From an endosymbiont of Lamellibrachia barhami (GTDB lineage: Bacteria; Pseudomonadota; Gammaproteobacteria; Chromatiales; Chromatiaceae): 64,000 bases of DNA. Each line of letters opens with the position of its first letter. Position 1 is the first letter of the stretch. Positions 32,594 to 42,249 of the stretch are shown here, in pieces. Position numbers and translations under genes: made by a program. The notes under the pieces were generated by a model. That model was not told the origin of the DNA. It ran no database searches and saw only the letters and a program-made list of their open reading frames with translations. The stretch covers positions 1,088,234 through 1,152,233 of the forward strand of contig NZ_JAAVSH020000001.1 in the NCBI RefSeq assembly GCF_011947365.2. Direction: 5' to 3'.

Positions 32594-33103
32594 ATGAGAG
32601 TAACCAATATTCATAGTCGCACATACCAAGTGTCATCAGACAAAATTGGTGCTTTAATGGATACGTTATCCTCAAACAATGACTTACTGTGGCCCCACAA
32701 ACTTTGGCCTAGAATGAAGTTCGATAAGCCTCTGTCCGTATCTGCAAATGGCGGCCACGGTCCGATTCACTATTTTGTGGAAGAGTATGTGACTGGGAAA
32801 AGTATTGTATTCCGCTTTACTGGACCCAATGGATTTGATGGTTATCATGGTTACGATGTAGTTGAACTCGACAATAATACAACTGATCTGCGTGAAACAC
32901 TCAAAATGAAAACTCATGGGATGGCACGACTATCATGGCCACTGATCTTTTGTCCATTGCATGATGCATTAATAGAAGATTCACTCAGTTTTGCTGAACT
33001 GCGGTTAAATCTTACGCCTACAGTCACAGAATGGTCTTTGTGGGTTAAATTATTGCGCTGGCTGATTTCCGGCGGAAAAAGTCGCGCACAAAAAATCGTC
33101 TGA
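32594..33103 (+). CDS. SRPBCC-superfamily-like protein
   Basis: 169 aa with pattern MRVTNIHSRTYQVSSDKIGALMDTLSS...WPRMKFDKPLSVSANGGHGPIHYFVEEYVTGKSIVFRFTGP...DLRETLKMKTHG. Confidence 0.6.
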   Translation: MRVTNIHSRTYQVSSDKIGALMDTLSSNNDLLWPHKLWPRMKFDKPLSVSANGGHGPIHYFVEEYVTGKSIVFRFTGPNGFDGYHGYDVVELDNNTTDLRETLKMKTHGMARLSWPLIFCPLHDALIEDSLSFAELRLNLTPTVTEWSLWVKLLRWLISGGKSRAQKIV

Positions 33104-33118
33104 AGGCCAATTAATACG

Positions 33119-33144
33119 GACCCACAGGAGTGGGTTCCTACGCG
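33119..33144. repeat. REP-like palindrome CCCACAGGAGTGGGTTCCTACG
   Basis: CCCACaggaGTGGG inverted repeat in the intergenic gap. Confidence 0.4.
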
Positions 33145-33145
33145 C

Positions 33146-34903
33146 CTAACCATAAATCTTCTTAGGCACCTCAAAGATTTCCACTGGTTTGCCTTTTTTG
33201 TGCTGTCGCGGCCAGACTGCATAACGACCTGCTGCAATCGGTTCCAGGGCACGGCGGCTGATGATCTCTGCCGCCTCGCTGGAGAGTGACAGTATCGGCA
33301 GCTGGCGTCGACTACCCTGCACCACGAACTTTCCACACTCATGCAGATGCTCAGCAATCCAGGATGGTGTCTTGCCATTGACCAGACTGAATCGACTGTA
33401 GTCCCAAAGCAGCAACTCCCGTAAGAGCAGGTCTCCTTCCAGCGTGGGCTCGAGGTAATCTGCGACCAGACCGAATAACCGGTCAGGCTGCAGATTTTCA
33501 CGCGCCAGTCGCTCACCCGTCGCGGCTAACAATGCATTGAAACAGGCGACTATCTCATCGTCAAAATAACGCGGTACCAGCCACATCAAAGTATGGATCA
33601 GATAGCCGCTGTTCCAGAGACGTTCCAGCAGTTCCGCATAGAGCTTGAACCGCGACAATTCCTGGAAAGTGAGCAATGGATGTGAGAGCACTTCATAGGG
33701 CGGCTCCCTGTCCCAACGATAACCCAGTGGCCCCGCCTGCATCTGTAAGGGTGTACCGGGAAGCATTTTCAAGGTGCCAAGCTGAAGATGACCCGGATAG
33801 AGCCGAAACACCCGGTTCAGGGAGTCACTGCATTGCACTGCATCCTCTCCCGGCAGCCCGATGATCAGGTCGAGATGAACCGGGTGTTTCTTCAGTTCAA
33901 CCAACTCACTAATATTCGCCAATGCCTTGGGGATATCCATCTGCCTGTCGATGGCATCGAGCACCGGCGCGCTCAGGGTCTGCAGTCCGATCTCAAACTG
34001 AAACTTCCCCGGTGCTGCCTGGCGAAATACCGCCATTGCCTCAGGGGAGATCCGGTCCGGATTCAGCTCAAGATGGAAACGCAGACTCTCAGGTGTCTGC
34101 GCGAATCGGTGCAGAAGCTCTACTGTGCGCTTTTTTCCGAGATGGAAACTGCGATCGAGCAGTTTCACTGTTTTGGCCGCTAGCCCCTCCAATATCTGGA
34201 GTTCGGCTTCCACTCTCTCCACAGGAAATGCGCGCAGCCGATCGGTGGCACTGGTGCAGAAGGTACAGCGATAGGGACAACCTCGGGAGGTCTCCCAGTA
34301 GACCAGTGGCTTGGTGAAATCAGTCAAACCTAAAGTAATCGGTGAGGGAATCTCCTCCACTGGCAGCATCCGGATCGGATTGGTCACTATCATTCCGTCT
34401 TTGCGCCAGATCAGCCCCGATGTATCTGAAAGATCACCTTGACCGTAAAGGCGCCACCGCACCAGATCACGAAAAGCGGCTTCACCCTCCCCGTCCACAA
34501 TGAAATCGATTGCATCCACTCTGCCCAGCAACTCAGCGCCTCGCGGTCCCGCTTCGGGACCGCCGAAAACAAAAAGCGACTCCGGCAGAAGCTGTTTCAG
34601 TAACCGTGTCAGTCTAAGGGATGCCTGGATATTCCAGAGATAGGTTGAGAATCCGATCACCGCCGGCGCCAACGCCACCAGTGATTCGATCAGCTGCTGG
34701 TGATTCACATTGACCAGCGGTTCGAACAGGTGGATATCGTCGTAGAAAAGCTCATCGCGACAGAAAGCGGCAATCGACTGCAGCGCCAGTGAGGAGTGGC
34801 TGTAGCCTGCATGCAGAGTCACCAGTGCAATCGCTGACGTCTCGGATCGGGTTGTGATTTCCAGGTTTGGCATAGTGCGGTGAAATATACGTGACCGCGC
34901 CAT
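33146..34903 (-). CDS. B12-binding-domain radical SAM protein (DUF4080-like C-terminus)
   Basis: VTLHAGYSHSSLALQSIAAFCRDE; VIGFSTYLWNIQASLRLTRLLKQLLPESLFVFGGPEAGPRG; ETSRGCPYRCTFCTSATDRLRAFPVERVEAEL; HLDLIIGLPGED. Confidence 0.92.
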   Translation of the reverse strand: MARSRIFHRTMPNLEITTRSETSAIALVTLHAGYSHSSLALQSIAAFCRDELFYDDIHLFEPLVNVNHQQLIESLVALAPAVIGFSTYLWNIQASLRLTRLLKQLLPESLFVFGGPEAGPRGAELLGRVDAIDFIVDGEGEAAFRDLVRWRLYGQGDLSDTSGLIWRKDGMIVTNPIRMLPVEEIPSPITLGLTDFTKPLVYWETSRGCPYRCTFCTSATDRLRAFPVERVEAELQILEGLAAKTVKLLDRSFHLGKKRTVELLHRFAQTPESLRFHLELNPDRISPEAMAVFRQAAPGKFQFEIGLQTLSAPVLDAIDRQMDIPKALANISELVELKKHPVHLDLIIGLPGEDAVQCSDSLNRVFRLYPGHLQLGTLKMLPGTPLQMQAGPLGYRWDREPPYEVLSHPLLTFQELSRFKLYAELLERLWNSGYLIHTLMWLVPRYFDDEIVACFNALLAATGERLARENLQPDRLFGLVADYLEPTLEGDLLLRELLLWDYSRFSLVNGKTPSWIAEHLHECGKFVVQGSRRQLPILSLSSEAAEIISRRALEPIAAGRYAVWPRQHKKGKPVEIFEVPKKIYG

Positions 34904-35018
34904 TTCTGAACACCGTTCAGGCTCCGTTCAGTTAACAGCCTCCACAATCTCCAACAGAGATCCTAAATCGCCATTCGATGATGACAAGGGTCACCGCTCA
35001 ATCAGGAGGGATAAAACC

Positions 35019-35864
35019 ATGAGCACCCCAAGCAAATTCAACCTATCAGATTCAACCGGCCTGCAGCCATTTTCGGCACTTGTTATTGCCTGGATGTTGC
35101 TGTTCGCCATTCCGACCCAGGCGGCCAACAGCCCTACCCTCAAGCTCTTTCCCACCACGGTACTCGAGGACATTCGCCACACCGGCAGCGTTGCCAAAGA
35201 GATGGAGAGTGGGTTGCAGGAGGTGATATCCCGTCTGGATCAACAGCAGCAACTGATCATCGACAGTAAATGCGAAGAGGCGGATGAAGATCCCGGCTGT
35301 GCCCAGTTGAACAAGCAACTTGGGGCAACCTATCTCGAAATGTTGAACATCATGGAGAGCAACCTGCCCACCATGGAGCAGGCGGTGGAGACGACCCGCA
35401 AGAGTCTGGCGAAACGTCTTCGCAAGGAGTTGGGGAATGGCATGACACCCTGGTCCCTGCAGGAGAACCTGCTCGGCGGGCAGTCCGGCAAGCAGGCAGC
35501 GCAGACCCGGCCCAGCCTGCGCGGGCGCTCCGGTATGCGACTCAGCGACCGCTTCAGCCAATACTACAAACTGGTCTCCAACAGCTCTTCGTCACAAGGT
35601 TCATCCATGGCGGTCATCGCCTCCGACATCTACCTGGATATGGAAGAGACCGCTGATCTTATCGCCCGTACCCGCCAGGAGATCAGCCGAGCCACCCTCA
35701 TGGGTCAGCTCAACCAATCCTTTGGGGTCATCACCCCTGAAATGCAGGAGGTTGTGAGCGGAGTCAAGGCCATCCTGTTCGGTGATCCGGAGAGTGAAAT
35801 GCCCCTTGCGGCGCCTCCAACCACTGCTGACAGCACAGCGTACCAGAGTCCACTCAGCCTCTAA
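35019..35864 (+). CDS. Secreted hypothetical protein, first gene of the envelope operon
   Basis: 281 aa with N-terminal signal (FSALVIAWMLLFAIPTQAANS) and helical body; 12 bp before the next ORF. Confidence 0.7.
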   Translation: MSTPSKFNLSDSTGLQPFSALVIAWMLLFAIPTQAANSPTLKLFPTTVLEDIRHTGSVAKEMESGLQEVISRLDQQQQLIIDSKCEEADEDPGCAQLNKQLGATYLEMLNIMESNLPTMEQAVETTRKSLAKRLRKELGNGMTPWSLQENLLGGQSGKQAAQTRPSLRGRSGMRLSDRFSQYYKLVSNSSSSQGSSMAVIASDIYLDMEETADLIARTRQEISRATLMGQLNQSFGVITPEMQEVVSGVKAILFGDPESEMPLAAPPTTADSTAYQSPLSL

Positions 35865-35876
35865 GGGAGAAACATC

Positions 35877-36422
35877 ATGAATAGCACGAAAACACTTATC
35901 TCAGCGGCACTTTTTGCCACCGTTTCATTCACTGCAGGTTGCGACACTCAACCGGTGAAGGCCAACGCCTGCATCCCGCCACAGGGTCACGATCTGGATG
36001 TCGCCGTGAGCCAGTCGAAGAGTGATTTGAGTGATGTTTGCAGCTTCCAGTTCGATGCCTATCTTGAGCGTCTGATGAATATTGCCGAGAGCGATCCAAA
36101 ACCTGCAAACAAAGAGAAGTTCAGCGAATTTCTGCTCTGGTCAAATCAGGCCGGTCTGTTGAGCAAGCAGCAGGCAAAATCGATCTACAACCGCTATTTC
36201 AATGTCAAATATGTCTCCCTGATGGGGGACTACAACAACTGCAGCCTGACCTGTCCGAGACAGCAGGAGGTGCTGGCAAACATGGAACGGGAGCTACTCG
36301 ACAAAGAGCGCGGCCTGGTAAAAATCAGCCGGGACACCCGCAGTTATCAGCGCGCGGACCGGTTGTTGAAAGAGACGGAACTGGTGCTGGAAGCCACTTG
36401 CACCGCCTGTGGCGCCAATTAG
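35877..36422 (+). CDS. Putative lipoprotein, cysteine-containing, envelope operon
   Basis: MNSTKTLISAALFATVSFTAGCDTQ has a lipobox (FTAGC); further cysteines (CSLTCPRQ, CTACGAN). Confidence 0.7.
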   Translation: MNSTKTLISAALFATVSFTAGCDTQPVKANACIPPQGHDLDVAVSQSKSDLSDVCSFQFDAYLERLMNIAESDPKPANKEKFSEFLLWSNQAGLLSKQQAKSIYNRYFNVKYVSLMGDYNNCSLTCPRQQEVLANMERELLDKERGLVKISRDTRSYQRADRLLKETELVLEATCTACGAN

Positions 36423-36438
36423 CGCGGGAAGTGAAGCG

Positions 36439-37116
36439 ATGAAAAGGGGGTATTTCAATCGCTTTCTGAGGGGATTTCTGCTCGGTATGTCTATCACCCT
36501 GAGTCTTGGCGGCCTGCTATTGTGGCTGTTGTCGGCCCAGAGCCTGGTGACAATCTCAGCCGAATCTCTGGAAGGCTTGCAAAACCTGCTTGGCTGGAGC
36601 AGCCGCAATATGGGCATGGCCATTTGGCCCTTCACCCTCGTATTGCTGCTGTTTCTGCTAACTCTTCGCACCCTGCGGCAACGCATTGCCGCAGAACAAT
36701 CCATCGACAGGATTGTCCAGGCTGCACACCTGACCGATATCTGGATCGGGCTCTTTTTCGGCATCGGCGTGATCTGGACCGCCATCGGAATGCGTAGCGC
36801 CCTACTCTCCGCGCTTGGCGATCCTGAGAGCGCAGCGAAACTCGGCGCCTTCGTCATTCTGCAACGGTTGGTCGATGGAGGGATCCTGCTCGCCCTCTCC
36901 ACCACCATATTCGGCGGCATTGGCGGCTATCTGATGCGTGTCATCAAGGCAGTTGCCGTTGGTGGTGAGCTACAGCGCTACTACAGCCGTCTGGCCGAGC
37001 AGCACAACACGGCGGTACAGTCTTCATTGGATCGCATCGACAGCCACCTGCAACAGATCAGTCACCACCAAGAGAATCGGGATGAACCTCTGGCACTCAC
37101 AAATTTACAGCGCTGA
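36439..37116 (+). CDS. MotA/TolQ/ExbB-like proton channel family protein
   Basis: MKRGYFNRFLRGFLLGMSITLSLGGLLLW...; TM layout with IWIGLFFGIGVIWTAIGMRSALLSALG and LVDGGILLALSTTIFGGIGGYLMRVIKAVAVGGELQRYYSRLAE resembles MotA/ExbB C-terminal TMs. Confidence 0.7.
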   Translation: MKRGYFNRFLRGFLLGMSITLSLGGLLLWLLSAQSLVTISAESLEGLQNLLGWSSRNMGMAIWPFTLVLLLFLLTLRTLRQRIAAEQSIDRIVQAAHLTDIWIGLFFGIGVIWTAIGMRSALLSALGDPESAAKLGAFVILQRLVDGGILLALSTTIFGGIGGYLMRVIKAVAVGGELQRYYSRLAEQHNTAVQSSLDRIDSHLQQISHHQENRDEPLALTNLQR

Positions 37117-37927
37117 CCCCCACGCAGGATCAGGTGGCACAGATGAACTGCAGACCGATGTGATGCGCTTTATGGCAATTCTCGGCTTTTGTCTGATGGC
37201 AATCTTTGCCTTGGTACAGTCACTGCCGCAAGCCGCTTCGGAAGAACCCAAAGTCGTTGAAGAGAAAGCCGACAACAGTCGATTGAAGCAGGAACAGGAG
37301 GCCCTCATCGCCTCTCTGGAGCAACTCCATGCAGATCTCAAGCAACAGCAGCAAAAACAGCGCCGGATTTCTGACGAACAGAAAGTGCTGACGACACAGT
37401 CTCAACAGAAACAGCGACAACTCTCTGCATTGAATTTGAAGATCAAACAGCGTCGGAAATATCTGTCTGCCCTGGATCAACAGTTAAAGAAAAAACCTCA
37501 AGCAGTCACTCCTATCGAGGCGCAGGAGCCAAACGCCGCTAAAGATGAAGAACCAGGATTTGAACTCAGATTCTCCTCAGATCAGGCTTTGAAACACCTT
37601 GTTCAAAACAAGAGAATTCAACTCTATGCGCTAGGCTCTGAGACAACCTGGAAACTTATTGTTACCAATGGAAAAACGGTGTTTCATGTTACACCCTCTC
37701 CTCTGCGCTACCATGAAATGACGCCTGAAACAGTACCCGGTGATGTTCTACAGGCCTATCGACAACTGCCCGTCACGACATCGGGCACACCGGTCATCTG
37801 GGGCGTGGAACTACCCCATCCGCTGCAGGAAAAAATTCAACAGTTGATGCAGGAGTCCAGTGGCGGTCTGCTCATTATCGATGCCCTGGGCCATGTCAAA
37901 CTGGAAAGGAGACAAGGGAATGTTTAG
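37082..37927 (+). CDS. One-TM protein resembling MotB/ExbD/TolR N-terminus, followed by a long coiled coil and a novel C-terminal domain
   Basis: TDELQTDVMRFMAILGFCLMAIFALVQSLP places an Asp at the TM entry, as in ExbD/MotB; coiled coil EKADNSRLKQEQEALIASLEQLHADLKQQQQKQ; overlaps the channel gene by 35 bp. Confidence 0.6.
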   Translation: MNLWHSQIYSADPHAGSGGTDELQTDVMRFMAILGFCLMAIFALVQSLPQAASEEPKVVEEKADNSRLKQEQEALIASLEQLHADLKQQQQKQRRISDEQKVLTTQSQQKQRQLSALNLKIKQRRKYLSALDQQLKKKPQAVTPIEAQEPNAAKDEEPGFELRFSSDQALKHLVQNKRIQLYALGSETTWKLIVTNGKTVFHVTPSPLRYHEMTPETVPGDVLQAYRQLPVTTSGTPVIWGVELPHPLQEKIQQLMQESSGGLLIIDALGHVKLERRQGNV

Positions 37928-39446
37928 ATCAATCTGTCTTACTCTGCTGCTGATAGGTCTGAGTGGATGTGTCACCCAACAGACCAGACCCGCATCACAA
38001 TCCACGCTTGACCAGTGGGTCGAGCAGGATCTTATCCCTTATCTCAAAACACAGCTCAGCCAGCATCCCCGTTTCCAGGGAGAATCCATACTGCTGGGCA
38101 GACTCAAAGACGGTGCGATTCAACCAAAAATGGATCGGCTGACGCGTGATATCCGTGACAAAATAAACGCCGAGCTACTGGCGACTCCGGGGATTCATCT
38201 GGCCCGACAGCAACGGGACAAACGCTGGAGTCATCGGGATAGACCCACTAAACCCTGCGATGGTGAACAGCCGATCCACTATTTCATCGGCCTGGATCTC
38301 AGGCTCGACAGCAGCCGGCAGTTGAATCTGACCCTCAGGGCATTGGATCTGCAACAGAACAGTTGGGTCTCCGGGTTCAGCCGACAGTGGCAGGGAGAGG
38401 CATCCCGTCAGCAGGCGGAACTGCTGCACACTGTGCATCTGGATGAGTCACTGCGGGGTCTGCGAATGCTGCCTTTCGTTCAAGGCCAGCCGGATCTTAT
38501 GGCCAGACAACTGGCTGATGACCTCTACTGCCGTCTTAAACAGTTGCCTGTGCAAAACCCAAAACTTCATATTCAGCCTTATGAGAGTGATGAAGCACAG
38601 GCCCGTACAACCATGGAACTGCTTACCCACAATCTCGCCCGTTTTGGCGATGTTCATATTGAAAAAAATCAGGCTGATGCCGATCTGACGATAAAAGGAA
38701 AAACTCACCGAATCTCAGGAAATCTGCAACAGTTCTGGGTTCTGGTCCAACCTGCCGAGGCTGCTTCAGCATTGCCGGATATCAGTGTCAGCACCTATCT
38801 TCTATCTGACCCTGCACAGACCACAACCACCGGGGCCGTCCCTGCCCAAAAAGAGAGGCCGGTGAGAGTGGCAAAAAGCGCCGGTGTCCTCCAAATCATC
38901 ACACCGAGAAAACTCTCGCTCTGTGGCACACGCCATCCCTGGCGCTCTGGAGAGCGCGTACTTAACGGGCAGGCGGCCATTCCCAGGCAGGGGTGCTTTG
39001 CCCTGGAGATAGCTGCGCCTGCAGAGAGCCGGGGGTTCTTCTTCAAAAAGCGTGACGACGGCGCACTGTTTCGTCTCGCCCCATCAGAGTGCCGGCATCT
39101 CGGAGTGAGGTCTTCCCGGAATTCCAATGGAAAGACCCTGCGTCTACCTTCACGACATCGGCGAGGCGTGGAGGGCGTGCTGCATAGTGATGATAAATCC
39201 GAACGGGAGACCTACTACGCGATAATCACCAATGACGATCGCAGCGCAGGGGTAGTCGCCGCCCATCTCGCCCTCCTGCCGGAGAGTTGTCACGGTTACG
39301 AAGATCCACAACTCAACGCTGAAGAGCTGATGGGTTGGTTGCAGAAACTTGATCAATTGATGTTGGAACATGCTTCAAATGTGGCATGGACATCTAGAGA
39401 TATTACATTAATTAATACTCGTAAATCATTGATTAATATTTATTAG
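37920..39446 (+). CDS. Large lipoprotein with CsgG/LpoB-like and possible DUF4384-like regions
   Basis: MFRSICLTLLLIGLSGCVTQQ lipobox; 8-bp overlap with the upstream ORF; SILLGRLKDGAIQPKMDRLTRDIRDKINAELL resembles LpoB/CsgG-like lipoproteins (weak). Confidence 0.65.
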   Translation: MFRSICLTLLLIGLSGCVTQQTRPASQSTLDQWVEQDLIPYLKTQLSQHPRFQGESILLGRLKDGAIQPKMDRLTRDIRDKINAELLATPGIHLARQQRDKRWSHRDRPTKPCDGEQPIHYFIGLDLRLDSSRQLNLTLRALDLQQNSWVSGFSRQWQGEASRQQAELLHTVHLDESLRGLRMLPFVQGQPDLMARQLADDLYCRLKQLPVQNPKLHIQPYESDEAQARTTMELLTHNLARFGDVHIEKNQADADLTIKGKTHRISGNLQQFWVLVQPAEAASALPDISVSTYLLSDPAQTTTTGAVPAQKERPVRVAKSAGVLQIITPRKLSLCGTRHPWRSGERVLNGQAAIPRQGCFALEIAAPAESRGFFFKKRDDGALFRLAPSECRHLGVRSSRNSNGKTLRLPSRHRRGVEGVLHSDDKSERETYYAIITNDDRSAGVVAAHLALLPESCHGYEDPQLNAEELMGWLQKLDQLMLEHASNVAWTSRDITLINTRKSLINIY

Positions 39447-39460
39447 TAATGAGGGCTATC

Positions 39461-39967
39461 ATGGTAAGACTCATTGGACTTATTGCAGGTTTCGGGGTGG
39501 CTGTTCTCCTCCTGGGCATGGTTTTCAATCCGAGACCGATTCAGCGGGTCTCCAGTAGTCCCCAACCCACTCAAATACCATCACAAAGTGTTCCAGCAAC
39601 ACCCAACCAATCGGTCGAGATATCACACACCACCTCAACGGCAGACGACCGCCTATTGGAAGATCCGCCAATCCCGGTCGACCAACCCACGATTGAAGAG
39701 CCACCCATAGCCAATATCGAACTTCAGGCAATCGAACAACAATGGCAGCCGTTCTGGAGTCCATTCCGCAGTGAACGCTCCGCCAGCGGATTTGCCACTC
39801 GTATTGAACATCTGACGGGGCGCCAAATGCGTGTCCAACAGGAAGAATCGGGCAGATATCAGGTTGTTTTTGCGCACTGGGGCGAAGCAGACCGATCCAT
39901 CGCCCTCACACAAATTGCTGCCGCCAGCGGCCTCAAAATTGAGCAGGCACCCCATGACCCGGACTAA
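39461..39967 (+). CDS. Single-TM periplasmic protein, envelope operon
   Basis: MVRLIGLIAGFGVAVLLLGMVF anchor, Pro-rich linker, C-terminal domain RIEHLTGRQMRVQQEESGRYQVVFAHWGEADRSIALTQIAAASGLKI (SPOR-like flavour, unconfirmed). Confidence 0.6.
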   Translation: MVRLIGLIAGFGVAVLLLGMVFNPRPIQRVSSSPQPTQIPSQSVPATPNQSVEISHTTSTADDRLLEDPPIPVDQPTIEEPPIANIELQAIEQQWQPFWSPFRSERSASGFATRIEHLTGRQMRVQQEESGRYQVVFAHWGEADRSIALTQIAAASGLKIEQAPHDPD

Positions 39968-40758
39968 CAGGAAAAAAATTTCCCTACTCTGCCTGCTGGC
40001 GGGAATGATCTTTTCCCAGCTCGCCAGTAGCGCAACGGAAAACAGCACAAAAGCCATTTCAGAGACCTGGAAAAACTACCTGTCCACAGCAGACAGCAAA
40101 GAACCGAGCAAACGCTTTCCCTATCTGCACTGCTTTCGCCGGGCTGCGGCTAACCACGATCTGCCATTGACCCTGCTGCTGGCGGTCTCACGGGGTGAAA
40201 GCGATTTCGATCCTGCGGCCCGTTCCCACGCAAATGCCCATGGTCTGATGCAGATCCAATGGCCAGGCACCGCGAAACATCTCGGAATCAACAGGGTTGC
40301 AGACCTCTACAACCCGTGCCGGAATGTGGATGCGGGCACCCGATATCTCAAAGAACTGTTGGCACGATATAACAACGACCTGCACCGGGCACTGGCTGCC
40401 TACAATTATGGCCCCGGCCGGATATCCAAAACCGGGGGGGGAAATACCAGACGGCGCAGAGTGGTACAGCCGCTATATCTATCGTCACCTCACCTATGTG
40501 ACGGATATCAACCGCCGCGAATCCACCGAATCACAACAGCCCTATTCAGCGGAAAAGAGACGGGCGCTCATCGAATTCAACCGCCCCTACCGGGTCGAGG
40601 CCTATGTGAAATCGCTGCAAAAGCGTTTTCCCGACCTGCGGTTTGACTGGTTCAAACTGCCTGAACAGCGTTTCAGGGTCGTTGTCCTCTATGCAGATGA
40701 GCGTGAGCAGGCTAAGACACTCTCGCAGCTGCGACACTCTGGAATAATCACCGACTGA
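39954..40758 (+). CDS. Lytic transglycosylase (SLT), split by an apparent frameshift in a G8 tract at 40434-40441
   Basis: LLAVSRGESDFDPAARSHANAHGLMQIQWPGTAKHLGI...NVDAGTRYLKELLARYNNDLHRALAAYNYGPGRISKTGG in frame 1, then EIPDGAEWYSRYIYRHLTYVTDI...LSQLRHSGIITD in the next frame. Confidence 0.8.
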
Positions 40759-40945
40759 CCAATCAAAGAAGCAAAACTTGTGAGGAAGGCAAGGAGTTGT
40801 TAACCGTTTTGAAAATCCCGGACAAAACACTCGCGTTTCCCGATTTCTCGCGCTATGATTCAGCTGTTTTGTTGTGCGCTTGGCACACAGATAAAATTGC
40901 TAAATCACTCTTTGTTTTCAACAGCTTAAATCATAGGGATTCAAC

Positions 40946-42220
40946 ATGTTCGACCTCAGGAAGACACGTATCGGCGTGCTTGGCCTCGGTTATGTAGGGC
41001 TGCCACTGGCAGTGGAGTTCGGAAAGAAATTTCCCACCATTGGCCTCGACATCAACGAGGCCCGGGTTCAGGAACTGAAAGAGGGCCGCGACAGCTCTCT
41101 GGAAGTAGAGCCCGAAGAGCTGGTAAAGGTGCCTCATCTTACCTTCACCAGTAATCTTGATGATATCAAAGAGTGCAACGTCTATATCGTCACGGTTCCC
41201 ACCCCGATCAATGAGCATAAACAGCCCGATCTTTCGCCACTGATCGGCGCCAGCCATGCGCTGGGCAAGGTGATCAAACCCGGCGACATCGCCATCTTCG
41301 AATCCACCGTCTATCCAGGTGCCACCGAAGAGGATTGCGTACCGATCATGGAAGCGGACTCCGGCCTGACCTTCAACAAGGACTTCTTTGTCGGCTACAG
41401 CCCCGAGCGCATCAATCCCGGCGACAAGGAACACCGCCTGCCCACTATCAAGAAAGTGACCTCAGGCTCTACACCCGAAGTGGCGGATTTCGTCGATGAA
41501 CTCTACCGCAGCATCATTACTGCCGGCACCCACAAGGCCAGCAGCATCAAGGTTGCCGAGGCGGCAAAGGTCATCGAGAATACCCAGCGCGATGTCAATA
41601 TTGCCCTGATCAACGAACTGGCGCTGATCTTCAATCGTCTCGGCATCGATACCCTGGAGGTACTTGAGGCCGCCGGCAGCAAGTGGAACTTTCTCCCCTT
41701 TCGCCCCGGCTTGGTTGGCGGTCACTGCATCGGCGTCGACCCTTACTACCTGACACACAAGGCGCAATCGATCGGCTACCAGCCGGAGATCATCCTTGCC
41801 GGTCGCCGACTCAATGACGGCATGGGCGCCTATGTGGTCCACTCCGTCATCAAGATGATGATGAAACGCGGCATCGCCTCCAACAGCAAAGCGCTGGTTC
41901 TGGGCCTCACCTTCAAGGAGAACTGTCCGGATCTTCGCAATACCCGCGTAGTGGATATCGTTGCAGAGTTCCAGGACTACGGCACCACAGTGGACGTCTA
42001 TGATCCCTGGGTCAGTGCCGACGATGCTGAGCATGAATATGGCATTCGCACCATCGATACGCTAAAGGAAGGGCACTATGATGCCGTTATATTGGCCGTG
42101 TCACACAGAGAGTTTGCCGAGATGGGCAGTAAAAAGATCCGCGCCCTGTGCAAACCTGACGGTGTGCTCTTCGATGTTAAGAACCTTCTGCCTGTGGATG
42201 ATGTCGACGGTCGTCTGTAA
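40946..42220 (+). CDS. tviB: UDP-N-acetyl-D-glucosamine 6-dehydrogenase (TviB/WbpO type)
   Basis: [111 protein letters not shown]. Confidence 0.93.
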   Translation: MFDLRKTRIGVLGLGYVGLPLAVEFGKKFPTIGLDINEARVQELKEGRDSSLEVEPEELVKVPHLTFTSNLDDIKECNVYIVTVPTPINEHKQPDLSPLIGASHALGKVIKPGDIAIFESTVYPGATEEDCVPIMEADSGLTFNKDFFVGYSPERINPGDKEHRLPTIKKVTSGSTPEVADFVDELYRSIITAGTHKASSIKVAEAAKVIENTQRDVNIALINELALIFNRLGIDTLEVLEAAGSKWNFLPFRPGLVGGHCIGVDPYYLTHKAQSIGYQPEIILAGRRLNDGMGAYVVHSVIKMMMKRGIASNSKALVLGLTFKENCPDLRNTRVVDIVAEFQDYGTTVDVYDPWVSADDAEHEYGIRTIDTLKEGHYDAVILAVSHREFAEMGSKKIRALCKPDGVLFDVKNLLPVDDVDGRL

Positions 42221-42249
42221 GCAGTAATACGACCTGGAATACAGACTTT

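Noticed and set aside
36439-37927. MotA/MotB-like pair considered as Zorya ZorA/ZorB
   Set aside because: No ZorC/ZorD/ZorE-like helicase or nuclease nearby, and the neighbours are secreted or lipoproteins; a defence assignment is not supported.
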